NCBI GenBank assembly: GCA_016841745.1
Contig: JAENYO010000010.1
Span: 27,419-91,418 of the forward strand
Direction: 5' to 3'
From: Acetomicrobium hydrogeniformans
Lineage (GTDB): Bacteria; Synergistota; Synergistia; Synergistales; JAFGMB01
DNA: 64,000 nucleotides
Shown: positions 27,046-34,037 of the stretch, piece after piece
How positions within the stretch are numbered: the first letter of the stretch is position 1
How the letters are laid out: each line of letters opens with the position of its first letter
The notes under the pieces: model-generated
Seen by the model: only the letters and a program-made list of their open reading frames with translations
What the model was told of the DNA's origin: nothing
The model's database searches: none
Position numbers and translations under genes: made by a program

Positions 27046-27675
27046 TTATTGAGATGACACGATTTTAGCTGTATTCCTGACGTGAATAAGTCTTCGCTCG
27101 GTGGGGGGGTGAGAATTAAATCCGCTTGGAGTTGTTTCATATCCGGCCTTTTCCATTATCTCGAGGGATTGCACAAGACCCCATGGATCATATCCGGCCT
27201 TCGCTGCAAGTCTGATGCCATAGTCATCTGCTTCAACTTCCTGTTCTCTGCTGAATCCTGATTCGGCAAGGGAGAGTCCGAGTCCGAGAGCGTTGCCGGC
27301 AGTTCCATCATTTCCAATAGCCTTGTAGAGCAATACCCATAACAGGTTTCTGCCCATAGTTTCCTTGTAGTGACCAAGTTTTATGTGGCCTGTTTCGTGA
27401 CTTAAGATCCCGGCGAGCTGGTCATCAGTTTTCAGAAGATTGAGCATTCCCCTTGTAATATGAACAGAATATTTATCAAGTGAAAAAGAAACCCACGCAT
27501 TAGGTTCTTTCTTGTTTTCGATGTTGACCCTGGGTGCATATTCAAGTCCCGCTGTTTTTGCCACTCTCTGCCATACATTATTTACGCCTTCTTCTGTGAA
27601 CTGGGCAGAAGCCGGAGTCACAAAAAACATGACCATAAGCAGGTAACCCAGCAATACATTTCTAAATTTTGTCAT
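27046..27675 (-). CDS. M48-family zinc metalloprotease, secreted
   Basis: A 209-residue protein with a signal peptide (residues 1-25, ending PASAQ) and an M48 peptidase domain. The zinc motif HETGH is near residue 93 within LSHETGHIKLGHYKE, and the third ligand Glu lies in EQEVEADDYGIRLAAKAGYDP near 145, the usual EADxxG motif. A C-terminal NSHPPTERR matches the conserved SHPxxxxR. It resembles short periplasmic BepA/YfgC-type proteases without TPR repeats. An envelope quality-control role is inferred. SD AAAGGAAGG precedes the ATG. Confidence 0.88.
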   Translation of the reverse strand: MTKFRNVLLGYLLMVMFFVTPASAQFTEEGVNNVWQRVAKTAGLEYAPRVNIENKKEPNAWVSFSLDKYSVHITRGMLNLLKTDDQLAGILSHETGHIKLGHYKETMGRNLLWVLLYKAIGNDGTAGNALGLGLSLAESGFSREQEVEADDYGIRLAAKAGYDPWGLVQSLEIMEKAGYETTPSGFNSHPPTERRLIHVRNTAKIVSSQ

Positions 27676-27793
27676 CTTTGGTTCCTTCCTTTATCCTTGT
27701 ATCTCATAATAATGCTAGCACATTGGTAATCCAATTGCTATCCGTAGAACTGACTATTGATAATACCCATCTTGCCTGATATTTTGTCGATTC

Positions 27794-27822
27794 TTGACTA
27801 TATTATCAGGGAGTGGTATAAA
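27794..27822 (+). promoter_or_regulatory. Strong sigma-70-type promoter
   Basis: TTGACT and TATAAA separated by exactly 17 bp, with a TGn extension before the -10 (TGGTATAAA). It lies about 30 bp before the 44-codon peptide gene, giving a short leader. Confidence 0.75.
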
Positions 27823-27850
27823 TATTCAAAATCTTTTAAGGAGAAAGTTA

Positions 27851-27985
27851 ATGATGAAAAAGATGCTTCATCAGTTCATCAGTGGCATAGGTTGCGGCTC
27901 TTCCTGCAGCTCTTCCGGTTCATCTACGGAAGGGGCAGATTTTCCTGTGCCGGCAGCCGGAGAGTCTCCTGAGAGAATAATGTAA
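27851..27985 (+). CDS. Small Ser/Cys/Gly-rich peptide, 44 aa
   Basis: No family recognised. The frame encodes a basic N terminus (MMKKMLHQF), then ISGIGCGSSCSSSGSSTEG with a Cys-x3-Cys in a Ser/Gly run, then an acidic and Pro-rich tail ending SPERIM. Support for a real gene: AAGGAG seven bases before the ATG, a near-consensus promoter 30 bp upstream and a strong terminator 26 bp after the stop, making a compact monocistronic unit. The leader is too short and polar for a clear signal peptide. It could be a modified-peptide precursor or a small metal-binding protein, but no modification enzyme adjoins it. Confidence 0.65.
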   Translation: MMKKMLHQFISGIGCGSSCSSSGSSTEGADFPVPAAGESPERIM

Positions 27986-28010
27986 CATATTTTCTAGATT
28001 GAAAATCCAT

Positions 28011-28044
28011 AAAGAGGCCGGGATCTTATCCCGGCCTCTTTTTT
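28011..28044 (+). terminator. Rho-independent terminator
   Basis: AAAGAGGCCGGGA-TCTTA-TCCCGGCCTCTTT, a 13-bp stem followed by a T run, ending the small peptide gene just before the class V aminotransferase. Confidence 0.93.
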
Positions 28045-28059
28045 ATTGAGGAGGAGTTA

Positions 28060-29208
28060 ATGATGAAGATGCAGTTATTTACACCAGGTCCTGTCCCAAT
28101 TCCAGAAAGGGTGCTTTCCTTTCCAGGACAAAATCCCTTAAGTCACAGAAACTCCATGTTTTTCGAATTGATGGAAAGGATCCAGACCAGCTTATCCATT
28201 TTTCTCAAGTCAGAAGGTCCTGTCGTGATACTTCCTTCTTCGGGAACAGGTGCTCTTGAGGCCCTCTGTTCCAACTTTATAAACAATGGCGATAGAGTGC
28301 TGTCAGTTTCCTGTGGAACCTTTGGGAATCGTTTCCGTGAAATAGCACGGATTTACGGAGCTGACATCATCTCTCTAGATATACCTCATGGATCTTCAGC
28401 AAAACCTGGTGAGGTTAATTCTCTTCTCACTGCCAATCCGGATGTTAAGGCCATCCTCCTTACACATAATGAGACTTCTACGGGAGTAGTGAATCCCCTG
28501 AGCCAGATAGTCCAGAGCCTTCCAGAATCATGTCCTCTCGTGCTTGTTGATGCAGTTAGTTCCCTCGGCGCCATGCCCTGTTTCCCGGAGAGGTGGAGGA
28601 TTGATGGCCTTGCTTCCTGCTCTCAGAAGGGGTTATTAACTCCTCCAGGTCTTGGGCTGGTTTGGCTTTCTGATAGGGCATGGCAGTATCTCTGTTCGTA
28701 CAAACAAAAAAAAGGTTTCTATTTTGACCTTCCCATGCATCGGGCATATCTGGATAAAAAGGATCCTCAGAATCCCTTTACTCCTCCCGTATCACTACTC
28801 GAAATACTGGACCGGTCCCTTTTATTTATCCTAGATTATGGACAGGAAGAATGGTTCGTTTCAAAGAAGCGTCTGTCCCGTTCGTTTATTGCCGGAATAT
28901 CGGCTATGGGTCTTGAGCCCTTTGTAAAAGAAGATTATGCAAGGTCTCCCGGGGTATCTTCAGTGCTGTTTCCGGATGGAAGAGCAGAACTTATACAACG
29001 AAGTCTTGAGGATATGGGAATAATTGCCTCTGGGGGACAGGGAGACCTCAAAGGTCATATTATGAGATTTGCCCATTATTCAGATCAGCATTGGCCTGAG
29101 ACTGCCATGCTTCTTGGATGTATTTACGGGGGGCTTTTAGAAAATGGAATTGAAGCCTCTCCAGATTACATGTTATCGGCCTGGAATACCTGGAAGGAGG
29201 CGAAGTAA
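28060..29208 (+). CDS. Class V aminotransferase (serine pathway candidate)
   Basis: PLP enzyme of 382 residues in the alanine-glyoxylate / serine-pyruvate aminotransferase branch. TPGPVPIPERVLSF at the N terminus, PSSGTGALEALCSN near 65, HNETSTGVVNP near 138, VDAVSSLGAMP near 165 and the PLP lysine in CSQKGLLTPPG near 190 are all present. Directly followed, 2 bp later, by serA and a histidine phosphatase, it is the likely transaminase converting 3-phosphohydroxypyruvate to phosphoserine, replacing SerC, as proposed for related class V enzymes in archaea. SD GGAGGAG precedes the ATG. Glyoxylate or pyruvate transamination is the alternative. Confidence 0.88.
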   Translation: MMKMQLFTPGPVPIPERVLSFPGQNPLSHRNSMFFELMERIQTSLSIFLKSEGPVVILPSSGTGALEALCSNFINNGDRVLSVSCGTFGNRFREIARIYGADIISLDIPHGSSAKPGEVNSLLTANPDVKAILLTHNETSTGVVNPLSQIVQSLPESCPLVLVDAVSSLGAMPCFPERWRIDGLASCSQKGLLTPPGLGLVWLSDRAWQYLCSYKQKKGFYFDLPMHRAYLDKKDPQNPFTPPVSLLEILDRSLLFILDYGQEEWFVSKKRLSRSFIAGISAMGLEPFVKEDYARSPGVSSVLFPDGRAELIQRSLEDMGIIASGGQGDLKGHIMRFAHYSDQHWPETAMLLGCIYGGLLENGIEASPDYMLSAWNTWKEAK

Positions 29209-29210
29209 TA

Positions 29211-30851
29211 ATGTGGAACGTTCTTGTAAGTGACCCCATACATGAATCGGGTCTTAATGTTCTTTCGTCAGATCCGACTATTCAGCTTGAAAACAGACCT
29301 TCAATCAACAGAAAAGAACTTCTTGAGATTGTTGGAGAATTTCATGCTCTTGTTACAAGGAGCGGGACGCCCATCGACGAGGAAGTCCTGTCCAGGGCAA
29401 CAAAGCTTGAAGTGATTGCCAGGGCCGGGGTTGGCGTCGATAATATTGATCTGCTGGAAGCCAGCAAGAGAGGTATTGTAGTTATAAATGCACCAACGGG
29501 TAATACTCTTGCTGCTGCAGAACATACTATGGCCATGATGCTATCCCTGATAAGGCACGTTCCCCAGGCTTTTCATTCAATTTCTTCAGGCGAATGGAAG
29601 AGAAGTATCTTTACTGGTATTCAGCTCCATGGAAAAAAACTTCTTATAATCGGACTGGGAAGGATCGGTTCACAAGTCGCTCTCAGATGTAGATCCTTTG
29701 GAATGGAACTTCTGGCATATGATCCCTATATTTCAAGATATCGAGCTGAACGACTGGGAGTAGTGTTAGTGGATGATCTCAGAGGAGCGCTTGCTATGGC
29801 TGACATTGTGACACTGCATGTTCCTCTGACAGAAGAAACCAGGGAGATGATTGGTGAAATGGAACTTAAAGCCTGCCGAAAGGGGACTTTTCTCGTGAAT
29901 TGTGCGAGAGGAGGACTTATTAAGGAACAGGCCTGTGCAATGGCTTTGAGAGAAGGTCATCTTGGCGGAGCCGCTTTTGATGTTTTCAAAATGGAGCCAC
30001 CTTCTGAAGAACATCCTTTGATGGCTCAGGATCTAAAGGAAAAAATGGTATTAACTCCCCATCTGGGAGCCAATACCAGAGAGGCACAGTCTGCAGTTTC
30101 CCGTATAGCTGTTGAGAATCTTATATCTGCATTGAAAAAAAAGCCTTACGAACATGCTGTAAATTTACCTTTTCTTGACCATCTGTTAAGGGATGGCGAA
30201 AAGGAATATCTATCCCTTGCCAGAAAGGCAGCAATAATTGCCATGCATCTTCTCAAGGAACCCCTGACTTCTGTCAGGGTCTTTATGAGAGGTCCGGTCT
30301 TTAACAGGGAAGATGAATCCATGTGTTTTGAACTGCCCTACCGTTATAGCCCTTTTACCATTGCTTCTCTTAAAGGGGTCCTTGAAGTCCGCCATGGAGA
30401 AGAGGTTTCTTATATGTTTGCCCCTCTCCTGGCCGCAGAAAAGGGGATTCTCATAGAAGAAGTCAAGGGGGATTCTACGACCTATCACAATCTTCTGGAA
30501 ATATCTCTGAAGGGAGAACGGGAAGAAGTAATAGTCAAGGCGACAGTAACGGAGGAAGGCAAGCAGAGAATAATCTCAATTAACGGTTACTCTGTTGATT
30601 TTATCCCCGAGGGAATTGTAATTATCTTCAACAACCATGACAGACCAGGTGTAATCGGCAAGATAGGGACATCACTAGGGAATTCCGGTTCCAATATAGC
30701 GAGTTTCACCCTTGGAAGAAAGAATGGCAGTGGTCTTGCCCTTGGAGTTCTTCTTATTGACAATGAGATAACGGAAGAACTTTTTGAGAACCTGGAAGAT
30801 GATGCGGATCTTCTCTGGGCGGTCAGGATTGACCTGAGGAGGTACAGTTAA
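29211..30851 (+). CDS. serA: D-3-phosphoglycerate dehydrogenase
   Basis: First enzyme of serine synthesis, oxidising 3-phosphoglycerate with NAD. At 546 residues it is the long type: substrate and Rossmann domains (RAGVGVDNID near 65, GLGRIGSQVA near 148, catalytic Arg in NCARGGLIKEQ near 232, Glu and His with LTPHLGANTREAQ near 280), an intervening domain near 320-450, and a C-terminal ACT domain (NHDRPGVIGKIGTSLG near 475) for feedback control by serine. GGAGGCG lies before the ATG. It is packed between the class V aminotransferase and the phosphatase, a compact serine operon. Confidence 0.95.
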   Translation: MWNVLVSDPIHESGLNVLSSDPTIQLENRPSINRKELLEIVGEFHALVTRSGTPIDEEVLSRATKLEVIARAGVGVDNIDLLEASKRGIVVINAPTGNTLAAAEHTMAMMLSLIRHVPQAFHSISSGEWKRSIFTGIQLHGKKLLIIGLGRIGSQVALRCRSFGMELLAYDPYISRYRAERLGVVLVDDLRGALAMADIVTLHVPLTEETREMIGEMELKACRKGTFLVNCARGGLIKEQACAMALREGHLGGAAFDVFKMEPPSEEHPLMAQDLKEKMVLTPHLGANTREAQSAVSRIAVENLISALKKKPYEHAVNLPFLDHLLRDGEKEYLSLARKAAIIAMHLLKEPLTSVRVFMRGPVFNREDESMCFELPYRYSPFTIASLKGVLEVRHGEEVSYMFAPLLAAEKGILIEEVKGDSTTYHNLLEISLKGEREEVIVKATVTEEGKQRIISINGYSVDFIPEGIVIIFNNHDRPGVIGKIGTSLGNSGSNIASFTLGRKNGSGLALGVLLIDNEITEELFENLEDDADLLWAVRIDLRRYS

Positions 30852-30853
30852 GA

Positions 30854-31486
30854 ATGAAATTATTTTGTATCAGACATGGTGAAACGCAATGGAATATGGA
30901 AGGGCGCTTCCAGGGCCGTACTGATATCCCATTGAACATCAAGGGGAGGGATCAGGCTGTAAAAGTTGGAAAGGCTCTGGCTTCTGTTAGAATTGACAGG
31001 GTATGGAGCAGTGAACTGCGAAGGGCCAGGCAGACAGCAGAAGAAATTGCTATCCACCATGACCTGGATGTTCTTGAGGAGCATGGTATAACCGAAATAA
31101 GCCATGGTTTGTGGGAAGGAAAACAAGCTGCTGAGATTGAAGAGATCTGGCCTGGAATACTGAAAAAATGGCATCAAACCCCCGCGGATGTTATCATGCC
31201 TGGTGGAGAGGATCTCGAAATGGTCCAGAAAAGGGCTGTCAAAAGTTTTTCTTCCATAATGTCCTCTGGGGGAGATAATATCGTTGTTGTATCCCATGAT
31301 GCTCTTCTTAAGGTTATCCTTTGTTACTGGCTGGATTGTCCTCTTTCAAGTTTCTGGAGATTTCAGCTTGGGAATTGCAGTATAACGGTAGTTGAAGGAT
31401 CTGATACGGGGATAAGGGTTCCTCTCCTGGGGCAGATGTCTCACATAGGAGATCCCTTCCGCAGGAAAGAACAGAGGGGGCTTTGA
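30854..31486 (+). CDS. Histidine phosphatase (PGM-like; candidate phosphoserine phosphatase)
   Basis: A 210-residue member of the phosphoglycerate-mutase-like histidine phosphatase family. The phospho-His motif CIRHGETQWNMEGRFQGRTD is at residues 5-24, WSSELRRARQTAEEI near 52, the acid Glu in EISHGLWEG near 82 and the second His in VVSHDALLKVI near 150. Mutase activity is unlikely given its location 2 bp after serA; metal-independent phosphoserine phosphatases of this fold are known in Hydrogenobacter. I infer that it completes the serine pathway. Alternatives are alpha-ribazole phosphatase or a general sugar phosphatase. Confidence 0.85.
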   Translation: MKLFCIRHGETQWNMEGRFQGRTDIPLNIKGRDQAVKVGKALASVRIDRVWSSELRRARQTAEEIAIHHDLDVLEEHGITEISHGLWEGKQAAEIEEIWPGILKKWHQTPADVIMPGGEDLEMVQKRAVKSFSSIMSSGGDNIVVVSHDALLKVILCYWLDCPLSSFWRFQLGNCSITVVEGSDTGIRVPLLGQMSHIGDPFRRKEQRGL

Positions 31487-31490
31487 TCTC

Positions 31491-31907
31491 GTGATCAACA
31501 ACAGGAAGAGTGAAAAACAGATGCCTCAATGGAAAAAAAATGTTTTCCTGACATTTTCATTAAGGAGTCTTTTCTGGTCTTTTCTCCTTATCATGCTGAT
31601 ATATCTTTCGATCCAGCCTTCTTCCAGGTTAACTCCGCCCTTTGTTTTTATCCATTCGGATAAACTTTACCATGGATTATACTACGGAATACTTGTTTAC
31701 CTCTCTAAGGGGTTCTTAAAATCCAGTTGGGAAAGGATCATTCTTGGACTTTTCCTGGTTATACTGGGGGTTCTTCTTGAATTTGCTCAACAGGCAGTTC
31801 CAGGACGATTCTTTTCCTACGGAGATATCATGGCCAACATCTCGGGAGTCTTTCTGGGTCTGGTCTTCTTGTTCTGGATCGGGATAAAGGGGCAGTGCAA
31901 AGGGTAA
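31491..31907 (+). CDS. VanZ-like membrane protein
   Basis: Membrane protein of 138 residues with four predicted helices. The VanZ pattern is visible: an S-x-QPSS loop after helix 1, HSDKLYHGLYYGILVYL (conserved D-K-x-x-H) near residue 56, LLEFAQQAVPGRFFSYGDIMANISGVFLG near 95 with the typical E-x-x-Q---GR---D--AN--G string. VanZ-fold proteins occur in envelope and teicoplanin-resistance contexts, but their biochemical function is not settled. The GTG at 31491 is the longest start; ATG at 31521 with AGGAAGAG upstream is a good alternative. It overlaps the next ORF only if that gene's longest start is used. Confidence 0.78.
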   Translation: MINNRKSEKQMPQWKKNVFLTFSLRSLFWSFLLIMLIYLSIQPSSRLTPPFVFIHSDKLYHGLYYGILVYLSKGFLKSSWERIILGLFLVILGVLLEFAQQAVPGRFFSYGDIMANISGVFLGLVFLFWIGIKGQCKG

Positions 31908-31945
31908 TGATAGCCCTTTATCCCAAGGAAAAAGGAGGTGAAAAA

Positions 31946-33928
31946 GTGAATAGGAGCTCTTCCTTTTGCTTGTTCGCAAATATGATGGTATTCCTTGTAA
32001 GCCTGGTTAGTATATGTATTTTAAATCAGGAAGCAGGGGCTTCTGGAATAGAGTCTTTTTTCTGGGAGCGGAACTGGAAGGCCATTGATCAGGCCCTATC
32101 GAAAGACGAAGGGGATCTGTCTTCAAGGGATCTGTTCCTGTACGCAAACTCACTGTGGCTACAAAAAAGATGGAAAGATGCTCTGCCGGTAATGTTATCG
32201 AATAAAGACCTTCTTCCTGATGAAATTATTCCTTACCAGGAGATGCTCGTAATTCTGGGTTATGAAAGGACAGGACAGAAAGAGAAGGCCCTGGCGCTTG
32301 CTCGTACTTATTTCGACAAGGCTCCACTGGAACTGAAGTATTATGTTGCCTATGCCCTGGCGCGTATGGAAGAAGATAACCGGACATGGTATTCCAGGAT
32401 GCTGGAACTGGCAGAAAATTCAGATCAAAAAAAGACTGCCCTTAAAGGTCTTATTAGTTTTCCTGAGCCTGAGATCTCTATTGCTGTTGAACTAATGAAA
32501 CTGGAGCCCCAGAACCGTAATGCCCTATCCGTGCTGTTTTCCCCCAGGGCTGATAAGAGTGATACTGAAATACAGTTTTATAAAGGTTATTCCCTTTATC
32601 TGAAGGGAAGCTTTGACGAAGCAGTGGCTTTTTTCGAGACAATCCCCCTGAATGATCCTGTTTATGGTCTGAGAGCAGGATATTACATGGCTTTTTCCTG
32701 CTATAGACTGAAAAGGTATGAAGAATCCATGGATATCTGGAAAAGGATCGCCCTTACAGGGAAGGATTATTCATCCCTTTCTGCAAGAAGAATAGCTAAC
32801 ATGGCGGGAAAGGCATCAACGGAGGCTGTCTTGAAAACCCTTGAGGAAATAGCTGATTCAACAGAAAAAAATGCAAGACTAATGGCCCTTTATTATTTGA
32901 GCACCCTCTATAAAGGCGATGAAGCCAGATATTATGAGGAGATTATTCTCAAGGAATATCCTGTAAGCGAATATGCTATCAGGTCTATCTGGGACAGTGG
33001 ATGGGGTCATTGGCAGAAGCAGAATTACGGGGAAGCCCTTAACCTGTGGAGGAAAGCTTTAAAGCCTGGCATAGGTGAAGAATGGGAAGCGCGACTGCTC
33101 TACTGGATAGGCGCAGCAGAGGAAAAACTTGGAGAAAACGATTTTAAAATCATGTTCGACATGCTCTCGCAAAAGTATCCATTTTCCATATACACCTTCA
33201 GAGCTTTTCCTAATGGGGCCTGGCAGATAGCCGATATGCTACCAGAGAAACTCCAGACAGAACCGTCCCTCCTTGAAATATGGGGATTTATCCCATACGC
33301 TAGAATATGGTTACAGAGAGATTCTTCTCCAGGGTCCACCTTCAGGTCCGCTATCCTTGCTTCCTGGATGGGTGATGAACATTCGGCGTTTATGTCGGCT
33401 AGTAAAGTTTACAGGTTTCTTACAACCGGGAGAGTCCTGCCCCGGGATGGTCTCAAGCTCTTGTATCCCAGGCCTTATTATGAAGCTGTGTCTAAAGCGG
33501 CGCAGAGATTTTCAGTCGAACCTGCTTTGATCTGGTCAATAATGAGACAGGAAAGTGCCTTTGACCCCAATGCTACCAGTTACGTTGGCGCATGTGGCCT
33601 TATGCAGCTTATGCCTGGAACGGCCCAGGACGAAGCGCAGAAACTGGGACTTGGGGATTATGAAATATACGATGCAGATACAAATATTCTTCTCGGGTCT
33701 GCCCATATATCATGGTTGATGAAAAGATTGAAAAGATTGGATTGGTCTGTAGCCGCCTACAATGCTGGTTCTGGATCCGTTGGGAGATGGGTTGATGATG
33801 AGGAAATCACTATAGAAGAATGGATCGAGGACATACCTTACCTGGAAACTTATGATTATCTGAAGAAGGTACTTTCTAACCTTTATGTCTACAGGCTTCT
33901 TTATGATGGGGAGAATGCTGAAAGGTAA
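31946..33928 (+). CDS. Soluble lytic transglycosylase (Slt70-like)
   Basis: Periplasmic muramidase-like enzyme of about 660 residues. A signal peptide covers residues 5-30 (ending QEAGA). A long helical superhelix of TPR-like repeats follows to about residue 510, as in Slt70's U and L domains. The catalytic SLT domain holds IMRQESAFDPNATSYVGACGLMQLMPGTA with Glu near 535, then AYNAGSGSVGRW. It degrades peptidoglycan strands exolytically. GTG at 31946 sits six bases after AAGGAGGTGA and gives a proper signal peptide; the ATG at 31895 would put 17 extra residues before it. It is coupled to the VanZ-like gene. Confidence 0.9.
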   Translation: MNRSSSFCLFANMMVFLVSLVSICILNQEAGASGIESFFWERNWKAIDQALSKDEGDLSSRDLFLYANSLWLQKRWKDALPVMLSNKDLLPDEIIPYQEMLVILGYERTGQKEKALALARTYFDKAPLELKYYVAYALARMEEDNRTWYSRMLELAENSDQKKTALKGLISFPEPEISIAVELMKLEPQNRNALSVLFSPRADKSDTEIQFYKGYSLYLKGSFDEAVAFFETIPLNDPVYGLRAGYYMAFSCYRLKRYEESMDIWKRIALTGKDYSSLSARRIANMAGKASTEAVLKTLEEIADSTEKNARLMALYYLSTLYKGDEARYYEEIILKEYPVSEYAIRSIWDSGWGHWQKQNYGEALNLWRKALKPGIGEEWEARLLYWIGAAEEKLGENDFKIMFDMLSQKYPFSIYTFRAFPNGAWQIADMLPEKLQTEPSLLEIWGFIPYARIWLQRDSSPGSTFRSAILASWMGDEHSAFMSASKVYRFLTTGRVLPRDGLKLLYPRPYYEAVSKAAQRFSVEPALIWSIMRQESAFDPNATSYVGACGLMQLMPGTAQDEAQKLGLGDYEIYDADTNILLGSAHISWLMKRLKRLDWSVAAYNAGSGSVGRWVDDEEITIEEWIEDIPYLETYDYLKKVLSNLYVYRLLYDGENAER

Positions 33929-33963
33929 CTAATATTCCTGTATTAAAGCATTATAAAAGAAAG

Positions 33964-33999
33964 GGGCACTCAATATCTTCTTGAAGATATTGAGTGCCC
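33964..33999 (-). terminator. Strong terminator hairpin (minus strand)
   Basis: A perfect 17-bp stem (GGGCACTCAATATCTTC and its complement) with a 2-base loop. The T-rich tract lies on the minus strand, so it ends the CDC48-type gene; it also lies after the convergent Slt gene. Confidence 0.9.
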
Positions 34000-34037
34000 T
34001 CTGAAAATGTAATGTTCCCATCTTAATTTTTCCAGAA

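Noticed and set aside
27757..27972. 71-codon ORF overlapping the small Ser/Cys peptide
   Set aside because: It starts upstream of the promoter without an SD and lies in a different frame from the well-supported peptide.
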